Shown: positions 26,697 through 34,881, numbered from the stretch's first letter. The stretch is 45,321 bases of DNA from Clostridium ihumii AP5 (GCF_000612845.1 NZ_CCAT010000048.1:1-45321), one strand, 5' to 3'. Notes: a model not told the origin generated them from the sequence alone. Numbers and translations: made by a program.

Positions 26697-27458
26697 ATGA
26701 TGGGGAGTTTAGAAAGTATTATTTTAAATAAAAGAAAAATACTTATATACACACCAAGTTCGTATAATAGTAGCAAATGTAGCTACCCAGTTTTATATTG
26801 TAATGATGGTGATATTATGGAAAAATCAATAAAAAAAATTATAGAAAAAGTTGAAAAATCAAATGAAGAAAACAAAACTTATGAATGTATTATAGTAATG
26901 ATTTATCCTATCAATCGTGGTGAGGAGTATACTCCATGGAAAAGTAAAAATCCATTTGATAACAGTATTTTTAGTGGAAATGGAGATAAATATTTAAGTT
27001 TTATAAACAATACTGTTAAAAGTTTTATAGATAATAATTATAGAACAATTAGAGACAAATCATATATTATGGGATACTCATTAGGTGGATTAATTTCAGT
27101 ATATGCTATGTATAAAATTTTCAACTTTAAAAAAGCTGCGTGTATATCTAGTTCATTATGGTATGATGGATGGTTAGAATTTGTAAAAAATAATAAAATA
27201 ATCAATAAAGATTCTGAAATATTTTTATCACTTGGAAAAAATGAATGTAAAACTAAAAATAAAATAGTATCAAAAGTTCAGGAAAACACTTATGAAACAT
27301 ACAAAAGTATAAAAAATCAAATTAATATAAATGGTAAAGTGGAAATTGTACTTAATGAAGGTGGACATTTTAGTAATGTAGAAGAAAGATATTTGAGCGC
27401 AATACAATGGTTAAATAAAAAAGAATTAAAAGAGAAAAATGAAAAATCATATTTATAG
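26697..27458 (+). CDS. Alpha/beta-hydrolase, esterase D/enterochelin-esterase-like
   Basis: The 253-residue protein has nucleophile motif GYSLGG with Ser128, a candidate catalytic His224 in EGGHFSN, and an acid residue likely between them. The Esterase_PF00756 pattern shows in RKILIYTPSSYNSSK, YPVLYCNDGD and the long IIVMIYPINRGEEYTPW region. No signal peptide is visible. It follows the methyltransferase gene with a GGAAG ribosome-binding site. Its substrate may be a siderophore, a formyl-glutathione-like or a general ester. Confidence 0.83.
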   Translation: MMGSLESIILNKRKILIYTPSSYNSSKCSYPVLYCNDGDIMEKSIKKIIEKVEKSNEENKTYECIIVMIYPINRGEEYTPWKSKNPFDNSIFSGNGDKYLSFINNTVKSFIDNNYRTIRDKSYIMGYSLGGLISVYAMYKIFNFKKAACISSSLWYDGWLEFVKNNKIINKDSEIFLSLGKNECKTKNKIVSKVQENTYETYKSIKNQININGKVEIVLNEGGHFSNVEERYLSAIQWLNKKELKEKNEKSYL

Positions 27459-27468
27459 AAAAACAAGA

Positions 27469-27534
27469 CACTCCTTTTGTTTAAATAAATATCAGTTGGT
27501 AATACTTACAAACAAATGATAATAAAAAGGAGTG
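27469..27534 (+). promoter_or_regulatory. Leader inverted repeat that sequesters the RAYT ribosome-binding site
   Basis: CACTCCTTTT (27469-27478) is the exact complement of AAAAGGAGTG (27525-27534), which contains the Shine-Dalgarno of the transposase-like gene. A 46-nt loop separates them. Folding would hide the ribosome-binding site, as described for IS200 tnpA mRNA, so translation may be self-limiting. Confidence 0.6.
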
Positions 27535-27540
27535 ATTGTT

Positions 27541-28494
27541 TTGTCACGTCAAGCAAGAGTAACAGATTTAAATGGAATATATCATATAGTAATCCATGAA
27601 TCAAAATCAAAACCATTATTTCCATCAGAATCAGATAAAGAAATGATGATGGAAAAAATAAGAGAAAGTCAAATAAAATATCAATTTAAAATCTATGCAT
27701 ATTGTTTAATGGACACTCATGCACACTTCATAATAGACTCAAATGGCGAAGAAATTAGCACCATAATGAAAAGTATAGGACTTAGGTATGTAAAATACTA
27801 TAACCCTAAATATGACACAAACGGACCACTGCTAAAAGAAAGATTTTTTAGTGAAGTAATAAATACGGATGAATATTTACTAAAAGCATCACTATACATA
27901 CATGCTAATCCAAAAGACATATTTGGATATAGTGAAATGCCTGAAACATATAGATTTTCAAGCATGCGTTGTTACCTCGGAAATGAAGATGAATTTGGAA
28001 TATTAGACACAGACTTCATACTAAGTATATTATCAATAAACTCTAGATATGCAGTAGAATCATACGTAAAACTATTCAAACACACATTAATACAAAAAGT
28101 ATCACACTTTAAAGAATTAAACCTATCAACCACACTAACAATCAACAACAGAAAAATAGAAATAAAAATAAACGATAAGAAATTTGGAATAACAAGAAAA
28201 ATACTAAAAAGAAACTTTGATGTAGAACAAATAATAAACTTCGTAGAAAAAGAAACAGGAATAACAAGAAGTTCATTCCTAACAAAAGCAGATCATGGAG
28301 TAAAAACACCAAAAGCATTATTCATACTATTAGCAGGAATATACACAGAAAAAACAACCTATGAAATAGGACATATCCTAGAAAACATGTCCATAGAAGA
28401 AGTAAATGCCCTAAGCAACGAAGGCATTCACTTAGTACTACATGAAAATAAATACAAAAACATAATTGAAAAATTTTATAGTGAAAATAAATAA
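27541..28494 (+). CDS. REP-associated tyrosine transposase-like protein (RAYT, Y1_Tnp domain)
   Basis: The 317-residue protein has an IS200/IS605-type HUH single-strand nuclease domain in its first about 130 residues. The HUH pair is THAHF (His60, His62), the Tyr helix is SIGLRYVKYYNPKY with Tyr86 (or 87) as catalytic candidate, and YIHANPKDIFGY follows. The extra about 190 residues include a C-terminal helical part (VEKETGITRSSFLTKADHG), like the DnaA-C-type tail of RAYT proteins. Unlike an insertion sequence there are no flanking ends, but palindromic repeats cluster downstream. TTG 27541 is chosen because AAGGAG lies eight bases upstream. Codon use is shifted, with the second half rich in A and C and poor in T compared with neighbours, which suggests transfer. 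Confidence 0.85.
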   Translation: MSRQARVTDLNGIYHIVIHESKSKPLFPSESDKEMMMEKIRESQIKYQFKIYAYCLMDTHAHFIIDSNGEEISTIMKSIGLRYVKYYNPKYDTNGPLLKERFFSEVINTDEYLLKASLYIHANPKDIFGYSEMPETYRFSSMRCYLGNEDEFGILDTDFILSILSINSRYAVESYVKLFKHTLIQKVSHFKELNLSTTLTINNRKIEIKINDKKFGITRKILKRNFDVEQIINFVEKETGITRSSFLTKADHGVKTPKALFILLAGIYTEKTTYEIGHILENMSIEEVNALSNEGIHLVLHENKYKNIIEKFYSENK

Positions 28495-28627
28495 CAAAAA
28501 AATTTAACAACTAAAATAACACTAGAAATTTTAAAAAAAATAAAGACATTCTACTTTTCTCCTTTAAAAGTGTACAAGCTATCAAAACTTCAATTAAAAT
28601 TGAAAATATATACCCTTTATAGCTCAT

Positions 28628-28743
28628 TTATAAGTGACAGTCACCAATTTATATGCTATTTAAAGTTATTTAAAGTGACAGTCATTAAAAAATAGTCAAT
28701 AAATAAATGACTGTCACCTATAAATTATGACTGTCACTTATAA
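28628..28743. repeat. REPIN-like cluster: four copies of the GTGACAGTCAC palindrome in nested inverted pairs
   Basis: Copies lie at 28634-28644 (GTGACAGTCAC), 28675-28685 (GTGACAGTCAT), 28708-28717 and 28728-28737 (TGACTGTCAC, opposite orientation). The outer pair extends to 16 complementary bases (28628-28643 with 28728-28743). The inner pair extends to 12 bases (28675-28686 with 28706-28717). The rest of the 356-base gene-free interval is AT-rich and supplies the next gene's AGGAGGAAGG. Confidence 0.78.
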
Positions 28744-28850
28744 GTCACCTACAATTTAATTAAGGATTATTTAAGGATGAATAAATGTATAGTTTATGTT
28801 AGAAAGTTACTATACTATTATAGATATAACAAATGAGGAGGAAGGATATT

Positions 28851-29150
28851 ATGTCAAGATTTGAAGGTGGATTATTAGGTCTGATATGTGTTAATTTATT
28901 AGCAGCTTTAATAAGTGTTGTTACTTTAGGGATAGCAACACCATGGGCTATGTGTATAAAGTATAGATGGGAAATAGAGAATACAGTTATAGAAGGAAGA
29001 AGACTAAGGTTTATAGGCAGTGGTGGTAGTTTGTTTATGAATTATATAAAATGGTGGATGTTGACTATTATAACATTTGGAATATATGGTTTTTGGTTAT
29101 ATATAAAGTTAATAGAGTGGAAGACTGAAAATACTGTTTTTGATAATTAG
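28851..29150 (+). CDS. Small DUF898-like membrane protein
   Basis: The 99-residue protein has two predicted membrane segments (about 10-32 and 66-84). The pattern GIATPWAMCIKYRWEIENTVIEGRRLRFIG and GGSLFMNYIKWWMLTIITFGIYGFWL matches the DUF898 (YjgN) repeat unit, here as a single short copy. The role of the family is unknown. ATG 28851 is preferred over ATG 28833, because the latter overlaps the ribosome-binding site GAGGAGGAAGG itself. Confidence 0.8.
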   Translation: MSRFEGGLLGLICVNLLAALISVVTLGIATPWAMCIKYRWEIENTVIEGRRLRFIGSGGSLFMNYIKWWMLTIITFGIYGFWLYIKLIEWKTENTVFDN

Positions 29151-29282
29151 ATTATAAATAATCATTAATAATATTAATTATTATCATATGAACAATTCAT
29201 TTTACTTATGATTTATCAGTGATTATACTATTACTTGTGATTAGGAAATTAATTAAATTTTTATATAAAGAGGTAATGGTAT

Positions 29283-30290
29283 ATGATGAAGAAAATAAAA
29301 GAAATTATTCCAGGACTAGTCGTTTCAATAGGTGTAGGAGTTTTGAGTATATTTATAGGGCAGTTTGTTCCAAAGTTAGGAGCTGCAACAATTGCTATAT
29401 TTTTAGGGATGATTGTTGGAAATCTATTTTTAAATCAAGAAATTTTTCAAAAAGGATATAAATTTTCAGAGACAGACTTATTATCATATTCAATAGTATT
29501 ATTAGGGGCAACATTGAGTGTTTCAACATTAATGGAGCTAGGAATTGGAGGAATTACATTTATTGTATGTCAAATGACTGTTACTATAGTTGGTGCTTTG
29601 TTTATAGGAAAGAAATTAGGCTTTGGAGAAAATTTTAGATTTATGATGGCTAGTGGAAATGCAGTTTGTGGTTCATCTGCAATTGCAGCTACAGCACCTG
29701 TAATAGATGCAGATGATAAAGAAAAGGGAATAGCAATTACAATAGTTAATGTAACTGGCATATTTTTAATGTTTTTATTACCGCTTATTGCTAAGGTTCT
29801 TTACAGTCATGAAACTATGCAAACGTCAGCGTTGATTGGAGGAACATTACAATCAGTTGGTCAAGTTGTTGCAAGTGGGGCAATGGTAAATGAATCAGTA
29901 AAAGACCTATCTACTATATTTAAAATTGTAAGAGTTATATTGCTTGTAGTAGTAGTGCTTGTATTTGGTCATTTAAAGAATAAAAATAATGAAGAAATAA
30001 TTGAAGAAGAAGCTATAGATGTAAAAAAGGGCAAGGTAAAAATACCTTGGTATGTAATAGGATTCTTTGTTACTTGTGCATTGTTTTCATTAGGAATCAT
30101 ATCTAATGATGTATCAATGTTATGTAAAACAATAAGTAATAAGCTTGAAATATTTGCTTTAGCTGCAATAGGATTAAAAGTAAATGTTAAAGATTTAATA
30201 AAACAAGGAAAAGCAGTATCACTTTATGGATTGTTTGTTGGATTACTACAAATAGTTTCAGCAGTTATATTAATAATGATTTTCCTATAA
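29283..30290 (+). CDS. YeiH/UPF0324-family putative transporter
   Basis: The 335-residue protein has about ten membrane segments. It carries the Cons_hypoth698 (PF03601) signatures: AIFLGMIVGN near residue 40, LLGATLS, the conserved MASGNAVCGSSAIAATAPVI near 120-140, and GGTLQSVGQVVASG. Members are annotated as putative sulfate or sulfur-compound exporters, without proof for most. GAGGTAATGGT precedes two adjacent ATG codons (29283, 29286); either could start. It is a single gene with its own terminator. Confidence 0.9.
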   Translation: MMKKIKEIIPGLVVSIGVGVLSIFIGQFVPKLGAATIAIFLGMIVGNLFLNQEIFQKGYKFSETDLLSYSIVLLGATLSVSTLMELGIGGITFIVCQMTVTIVGALFIGKKLGFGENFRFMMASGNAVCGSSAIAATAPVIDADDKEKGIAITIVNVTGIFLMFLLPLIAKVLYSHETMQTSALIGGTLQSVGQVVASGAMVNESVKDLSTIFKIVRVILLVVVVLVFGHLKNKNNEEIIEEEAIDVKKGKVKIPWYVIGFFVTCALFSLGIISNDVSMLCKTISNKLEIFALAAIGLKVNVKDLIKQGKAVSLYGLFVGLLQIVSAVILIMIFL

Positions 30291-30311
30291 TATAATAGAT
30301 ATATTAGATAG

Positions 30312-30357
30312 AGTTAAAAGATGATGAAAATAAATCTTTTAACTTTATTTTTTTATT
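30312..30357 (+). terminator. Intrinsic terminator after the YeiH-like gene
   Basis: Perfect 11-bp arms AGTTAAAAGAT / ATCTTTTAACT, loop of 11, then a T-rich tail. Confidence 0.88.
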
Positions 30358-30449
30358 TAAATATGTAAATGTAGAAATAAATAATTTTACTGTAGTATAA
30401 TTACTTTAAATTTATATAAAATATTTAAAATGGTAAATGGAGATTATTT

Positions 30450-31325
30450 ATGGGAAAATTTTTTATGATTACAACTACAATTATCATATTAATAATTGTG
30501 TTTATTAGAAAAGTTTATAATAAGAAAACAGTATATTCACTTAAAAAAGGAATAAAAGATATAAATAACTATTATAAATCCTTATTTAAAGAACGAAATG
30601 CAATTGGGAGATTGATGCAAACTATACTTTTAGTATTAGCACAGATATTTATGATGATAAATATTACAACGGGAATTATAAAGTATTTAGATGTAGCAGA
30701 GAACATTTATGTAAATTTAATTACAAAAACAATAATTATAACTTGTATAATTATTGGTATTTATTTTATAGTAGGATATATTCTTTTAATTTCATCTAAA
30801 GTATATAAGTTATTTTATACAGTTGAAGATATGAGCATGAAAATAGACTTATTAATTAGTTATTTTATATTAAATATATATTTTACTATTCTTATATTTT
30901 TTCCAAGTGAATTTGCAGACACTTGCTATATTGGTATGATTGGAGTTGCTATAAGTCATTTGCTAAATTTAAGAATTCTTATTAAAGTTATAAGAAATCC
31001 TAGAAATATAAGTGGTAAGAGTTCTGAAAAAGTGGATTCAAGAAGTATAATTATAGTTTCTATAGTTATATTAATTATGATAATTTTAAATTTATTTTTG
31101 GGTGTATGCCTTGTTGAAAGTATGAATGCAAATGCATATTCGGGTAATCCAAGCAAATTTGATTTATTCTACTATACAATAATAACTTTTACTACTATTG
31201 GGTATGGAGATATAGTGCCTATATCAGTTTTAGCAAAACTTATGAGTATAATAATTGCAATAACAAGTGTTATATGTCTTACTGTTTTTTTAGGATCAGT
31301 TTTAGGAAATAAAGAAGAACATTAA
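30450..31325 (+). CDS. Potassium channel family protein (Ion_trans_2)
   Basis: The 291-residue protein has several hydrophobic segments in the N-terminal two thirds. The C-terminal pore module follows: helix (about 199-222), pore loop with selectivity filter TTIGYGD at 248-254, and last helix (about 262-285). The filter is intact, so it should conduct K+. There is no cytoplasmic RCK domain. The stop lies just before a repeat-derived terminator. GGAG precedes the ATG. Confidence 0.88.
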   Translation: MGKFFMITTTIIILIIVFIRKVYNKKTVYSLKKGIKDINNYYKSLFKERNAIGRLMQTILLVLAQIFMMINITTGIIKYLDVAENIYVNLITKTIIITCIIIGIYFIVGYILLISSKVYKLFYTVEDMSMKIDLLISYFILNIYFTILIFFPSEFADTCYIGMIGVAISHLLNLRILIKVIRNPRNISGKSSEKVDSRSIIIVSIVILIMIILNLFLGVCLVESMNANAYSGNPSKFDLFYYTIITFTTIGYGDIVPISVLAKLMSIIIAITSVICLTVFLGSVLGNKEEH

Positions 31326-31376
31326 AAAAAGATGACTGTCACCAAATCTTATTTTGGGGGACAGTCATCTTTTTTT
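31324..31376 (+). terminator. Terminator built from an inverted pair of the GACTGTCA repeat
   Basis: The 5' arm (31324-31340) reads A7 then GATGACTGTC. The 3' arm (31360-31376) reads GACAGTCATC then T7. CCAAA / TTTGG continues the stem toward the loop. The pair is a copy of the palindrome family found behind the RAYT-like gene and overlaps the channel stop codon. Confidence 0.88.
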
Positions 31377-31517
31377 CAATAAAGCATCTAAATATAAATT
31401 TTGTATTTTAAAATTCTAATTTGAAACTTAAGTTTGGTTTAAGGTACAGGTGCTATTATTTCATTAACGATGAAAGAACTTTATTTTTTATATAGACAAA
31501 AAAGGAGAATTTATATT

Positions 31518-33044
31518 ATGAAGAGAAAAGGTATATCAATATTAATAGCCTTAACATTATGTTTAACAGCTACAGCTTGTTCAAACAATACAAGTACCAA
31601 TAATTCAACTGAAGTTAATGAAAGTTCAAAAATAGATATAAAGTCATTAGATAATGAAACTGTTGGAGAGGCAAATACTATTATAAAACTTGGAAGTGAT
31701 ATGTCTGTTGAAGGAGAAGGAGCTTCTATAAATAACAATAATATAAATATTACAAAAGCTGGAACTTACAGTATAAGTGGAGATATGGAAGAGGGACAAA
31801 TAGTAGTAAATGCAAGTTCGGAAGATAAGGTATATATAATATTAAATGGTGTAAATATAACATCTAAAAGTAGTGCGCCTCTATATGTAAAGAGTGCTAA
31901 AAAATGTGTGCTTGCTTTAGAAAAAGGTACAGAAAATACTCTTACAGATGGGGAAAGTTATGTATTAGATGATGAAGCTAATAATGAACCTAATGCATCA
32001 ATTTTTAGTAAGGATGATTTAACAATTATAGGGGAAGGTAAATTAAGTGTTAATGGGAATTATAATAATAGAATTGCAAGTAAAGATGATTTGAAAATAC
32101 AAAGTGGAGAAATAGTAGTTAATGCAAAGAATAATGGGATAAAGGGTAAAGATTGCATTAATATATCAAGTGGAAATTTAACAATTAAATCAGAAGGTGA
32201 TGGCTTAAAAGCGGATAATACAACAGATGCAACTAAAGGATATATATATATTGAAAATGGGAGAATTAATATAACATCAGGAGAAGATGGAATTCAAGCT
32301 GAAACAGAATTGCTAATTGCAGATGGAGACATTACAATTTCTTCAGGTGGAGGAAGTGCTAATAGTAGTTCTAAGAGTGAAGAGTTGAGTATTAAGGATA
32401 AGATGAAAGGTGAAAAATTTGATCCTAATGCTTCAATTAACATGACTGATGGAGTTGTAATAGTAAATGGACCAGAAAACAATGGAAATGGAGCACTAGA
32501 TTATGATGGAAAGTGTGAGGTTAGTGGAGGAACATTAATTGCAGCAGGAAGCTTAGGAATGGTTCAAACACCAAGTGATTCATCTAAGCAAAATACATTA
32601 AATATAAGTTTAACATCACAAGAAGCAAATACTTTAGTCAATGTAAAATCAGAAAGTGGTGAAGAGATTATTACATTTGCACCATCAAAATCATATCAAT
32701 CACTTGTTATATGCTCACCAAATATAAAAAGTAATGAAAAATATTTAGTTTCAGTAGGGGGATCTTCAACTGGAAAACAAGTAGATGGATTATATAGTGA
32801 TGGAAAATATTCAGGTGGAGCTAATGTAGGCGACATAGAAGTTACAAGTGTTATAAATAACATTACACAGGAAGGTGCCACTCAAGGTGGAGGCATGGGC
32901 GGTGGCCGTGGTGGAAATAAGGGTGGACGTCCAGAAGGTGAGATGAATGGAGAAAATTTAACACCACCAGGAAAAGAAATGAAAAATCCTAATGATGCTG
33001 AAACATCAGCAACACCAAAAAACGAAAATAATAGTCAATTATAA
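31518..33044 (+). CDS. Cthe_2159-type (DUF4353) beta-helix lipoprotein
   Basis: The 508-residue protein has a lipoprotein signal with Cys21 after LTATA. A repetitive, Gly/Asn/Asp-rich body shows the right-handed beta-helix pattern of the carbohydrate-binding Cthe_2159/DUF4353 family (TLTDGESYVLDDEANNEPNA, SGNLTIKSEGDGLKADN, ISSGGGSANSSS). The C-terminus is a low-complexity Gly/Met/Arg tail near 470-490, then a Pro/Asn-rich end. Relatives bind polysaccharides with Ca2+. The start is ATG 31518 after AAAGGAG. It converges on a two-component pair and DUF4956/VTC genes, a combination that often accompanies this family, so a shared envelope or polymer role is likely. Confidence 0.85.
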   Translation: MKRKGISILIALTLCLTATACSNNTSTNNSTEVNESSKIDIKSLDNETVGEANTIIKLGSDMSVEGEGASINNNNINITKAGTYSISGDMEEGQIVVNASSEDKVYIILNGVNITSKSSAPLYVKSAKKCVLALEKGTENTLTDGESYVLDDEANNEPNASIFSKDDLTIIGEGKLSVNGNYNNRIASKDDLKIQSGEIVVNAKNNGIKGKDCINISSGNLTIKSEGDGLKADNTTDATKGYIYIENGRINITSGEDGIQAETELLIADGDITISSGGGSANSSSKSEELSIKDKMKGEKFDPNASINMTDGVVIVNGPENNGNGALDYDGKCEVSGGTLIAAGSLGMVQTPSDSSKQNTLNISLTSQEANTLVNVKSESGEEIITFAPSKSYQSLVICSPNIKSNEKYLVSVGGSSTGKQVDGLYSDGKYSGGANVGDIEVTSVINNITQEGATQGGGMGGGRGGNKGGRPEGEMNGENLTPPGKEMKNPNDAETSATPKNENNSQL

Positions 33045-33067
33045 GAAGTATATATAAATTTGAATAG

Positions 33068-33103
33068 AAAAGGGTGAATTATTTAAGATAATTTACTCTT
33101 TTT
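33068..33103 (+). terminator. Terminator after the beta-helix lipoprotein
   Basis: Fifteen-base arms (33068-33082 and 33088-33102, AAAAGGGTGAATTAT against ATAATTTACTCTTTT with two G-T pairs), then T's. Confidence 0.82.
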
Positions 33104-33153
33104 CATTGTATTTTATTCTAAATGCAATGATGTATAGTACATTTAAAATTATT

Positions 33154-33322
33154 AATGACTGTCACTAATGATGATAGTGTATTTAAATTAGGGCCCGCCA
33201 AGATTGAAATCTCGGCTACAAAGAAGAAAAAAATGTGACAATATATGTAGGATGGAATTCATTCTACCAGGAATTAGGAAATGAGAAAAATCAAAGTCCG
33301 CCAAGGTTAAAACCTCAGCTAC
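33154..33322. repeat. Direct repeat copy 1 (169 bp) with TGACTGTCAC and family-B palindromes
   Basis: The copy is about 95% identical (roughly 8 substitutions, no gaps) to 33427-33595. It contains TGACTGTCAC (33156-33165), then three family-B palindromes: 33192-33219 (GCCAAGATTGAAATCTCGGC), 33245-33272 (TGTAGGATGGAATTCATTC) and 33297-33322 (GCCAAGGTTAAAACCTCAGC). No coding signal is convincing. Confidence 0.88.
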
Positions 33323-33348
33323 AAGTGAGAAAAAAATTTGTTTCCAAT

Positions 33349-33375
33349 ATGTAGGCCAGGTTTTAACCTTGCAAA
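33349..33375. repeat. Family-B palindromic unit, inverted partner of the unit at 33297
   Basis: ATGTAGGCCAGG then TTTTAACCTTGC is complementary to most of the unit at 33297-33322, so the two form a hairpin-like pair about 26 bp apart. Confidence 0.75.
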
Positions 33376-33410
33376 ACGTTATTAAAATATATATTTTAGC
33401 TTACAAAAAA

Positions 33411-33438
33411 GACAGTCACATAAATTAATGACTGTCAC
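33411..33438. repeat. Inverted pair of the GACAGTCA repeat
   Basis: GACAGTCAC (33411-33419) faces TGACTGTCAC (33429-33438), forming a short hairpin. The second member starts direct repeat copy 2. Confidence 0.75.
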
Positions 33439-33595
33439 CAATGATGATAGTGTATTTAAATTATGGCCCGACAAGATTGAAATCTCGGCTACAAAGAAGA
33501 AAAAAATGTGACAAGATATGTAGGGTGGAATTCATTCTACCAGGACTTAGAAAAGGAGAAAAATCAAAGTCCGCCAAGGTTAAAACCTCAGCTAC
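33427..33595. repeat. Direct repeat copy 2 (169 bp)
   Basis: This is the second copy, 273 bp downstream of the first, with the same TGACTGTCAC (33429-33438) and family-B palindromes at 33466-33493, 33518-33545 and 33570-33595. It ends 28 bp before the stop of the minus-strand kinase gene and may provide its 3' hairpin. Confidence 0.88.
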
Positions 33596-33622
33596 GAATA
33601 TGAAGAGAAAATTTATTTTAAT

Positions 33623-34879
33623 TTATTGAGGCAACTCTATAATGAAGGAAGTAGATTTATTAATTTCGCTTTCAGCATAAATTTTACCTTTATGTTGTTT
33701 TACTATAGAGGTTGCAATAGAAAGTCCTAAGCCATAACCACCAGTTTTTCTATCACGAGAACTATCAACTCTATAAAATCTTTCAAATATTTTTTCAAGA
33801 TGTTCAGGTGCTATTCCTTCACCAGTATTTTTTATAATTATTCTAACCTTACTTTTTTCAATGAACATAGAAACTGTTATTTTTCCTCCTGGATTAGTGT
33901 GTTTAACCGCATTGTCCATTATAATACTAAATAGTTTTTTTATACTTTCTTGATCTCCATTTATTAAAACATCATTTTGAATATTTGATTCTAAATCTAT
34001 TTCGTTTTCATAAAGAACAGCATCAAACATTAAAATCATATTGTTCATAATTTTACTTATATTTATAGGGGTTAATGTAAGTTTGTTTTCAGCAATATCT
34101 AATTTAGCAAGTGATAACATTTCATTTATAAGTGTAGACATTCTATCAGCTTGTGCATTTATATAATTAATCCACTTTGATTGATTTTCTACTGTGTCTT
34201 GTGGATTACTAAGAATTAAAGATGTGTTTGTTTTTATTATAGTTAAAGGTGTCTTCAATTCATGAGATGCATTTGCAATAAATTCCTTTTGCTTTTCAAA
34301 AGTTTCTTTTATCGGAGCTATAGTTTTATTAGTAAGATAAACACTTATTACAAATAAAGCAATTAAGCTTATAGAACCTATTAAAAGAAAGTTTTTTAAT
34401 AGTTCAGCCATTAAGTATTCATAGTGGCTTCTATCTACAAAAGCAATTTTACGTCCAAATTCACTAGTATACTTTAAATATGAATAATTAGTACTATCTA
34501 TAGTTATTGTCCCAGAAGACGATTCAGTATTTAAAGTTGTGTTTATAGCATTTTTAAGTATAGCATCATCAATATCTACACCAAATGATTGAAATTTTTT
34601 TAGAATATTACCTGTATTATCAACCTCAACAACAATGCTATCTGAATTTGGAATTGGTTTATGATTAGCTTTAATTAATTCATTAGAAGTTTTATCAAAT
34701 TCCTTAATTTTAGGTTTATTAATATTACCGTTTTTTATCAAATTATCAAGAGTCATATTAATTTCCCTATTTATATTTGTTGAAGTCATTATATAGATAG
34801 TTGCAAATATAGCTAAAAACACTACAGTTAATAACATCATATTTATTAGAATAAATTTTGATTTAAGTTTATCAAACAT
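33623..34879 (-). CDS. Sensor histidine kinase
   Basis: The 418-residue kinase has membrane segments at about 10-31 and 161-182, with an extracytoplasmic sensor of about 130 residues between them. HisKA carries phospho-acceptor His206 (IANASHELKTPLTI), and HATPase_c shows IMDNAVKHT, NTGEGI and GGYGLGLSIA. It begins 2 bp after the regulator stop, in one operon with it. Its position between the beta-helix lipoprotein and the DUF4956/VTC operon suggests that it controls one or both. Confidence 0.92.
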   Translation of the reverse strand: MFDKLKSKFILINMMLLTVVFLAIFATIYIMTSTNINREINMTLDNLIKNGNINKPKIKEFDKTSNELIKANHKPIPNSDSIVVEVDNTGNILKKFQSFGVDIDDAILKNAINTTLNTESSSGTITIDSTNYSYLKYTSEFGRKIAFVDRSHYEYLMAELLKNFLLIGSISLIALFVISVYLTNKTIAPIKETFEKQKEFIANASHELKTPLTIIKTNTSLILSNPQDTVENQSKWINYINAQADRMSTLINEMLSLAKLDIAENKLTLTPINISKIMNNMILMFDAVLYENEIDLESNIQNDVLINGDQESIKKLFSIIMDNAVKHTNPGGKITVSMFIEKSKVRIIIKNTGEGIAPEHLEKIFERFYRVDSSRDRKTGGYGLGLSIATSIVKQHKGKIYAESEINKSTSFIIELPQ

Positions 34880-34881
34880 AT

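Noticed and set aside
27541-28494. Complete IS200/IS605 insertion sequence
   Set aside because: The protein is twice the length of IS200 TnpA, no TnpB partner or defined ends are seen, and the palindromes downstream do not bracket the gene.
29219-29461. 80-codon plus-strand frame overlapping the YeiH-like gene
   Set aside because: It is out of frame with a clearly coding gene and has a low-complexity composition without its own ribosome-binding site.
33154-33595. CRISPR-like array
   Set aside because: Repeats are few, imperfectly spaced and palindromic, the two long copies include the would-be spacers, and no cas genes exist in the window. The Cas2-like fold at 40.8 kb is isolated.
33441-33629. 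62-codon plus-strand open frame in the repeat region
   Set aside because: It lies almost wholly inside the second direct repeat and its palindromes, has no ribosome-binding site, and its composition is that of the repeat.
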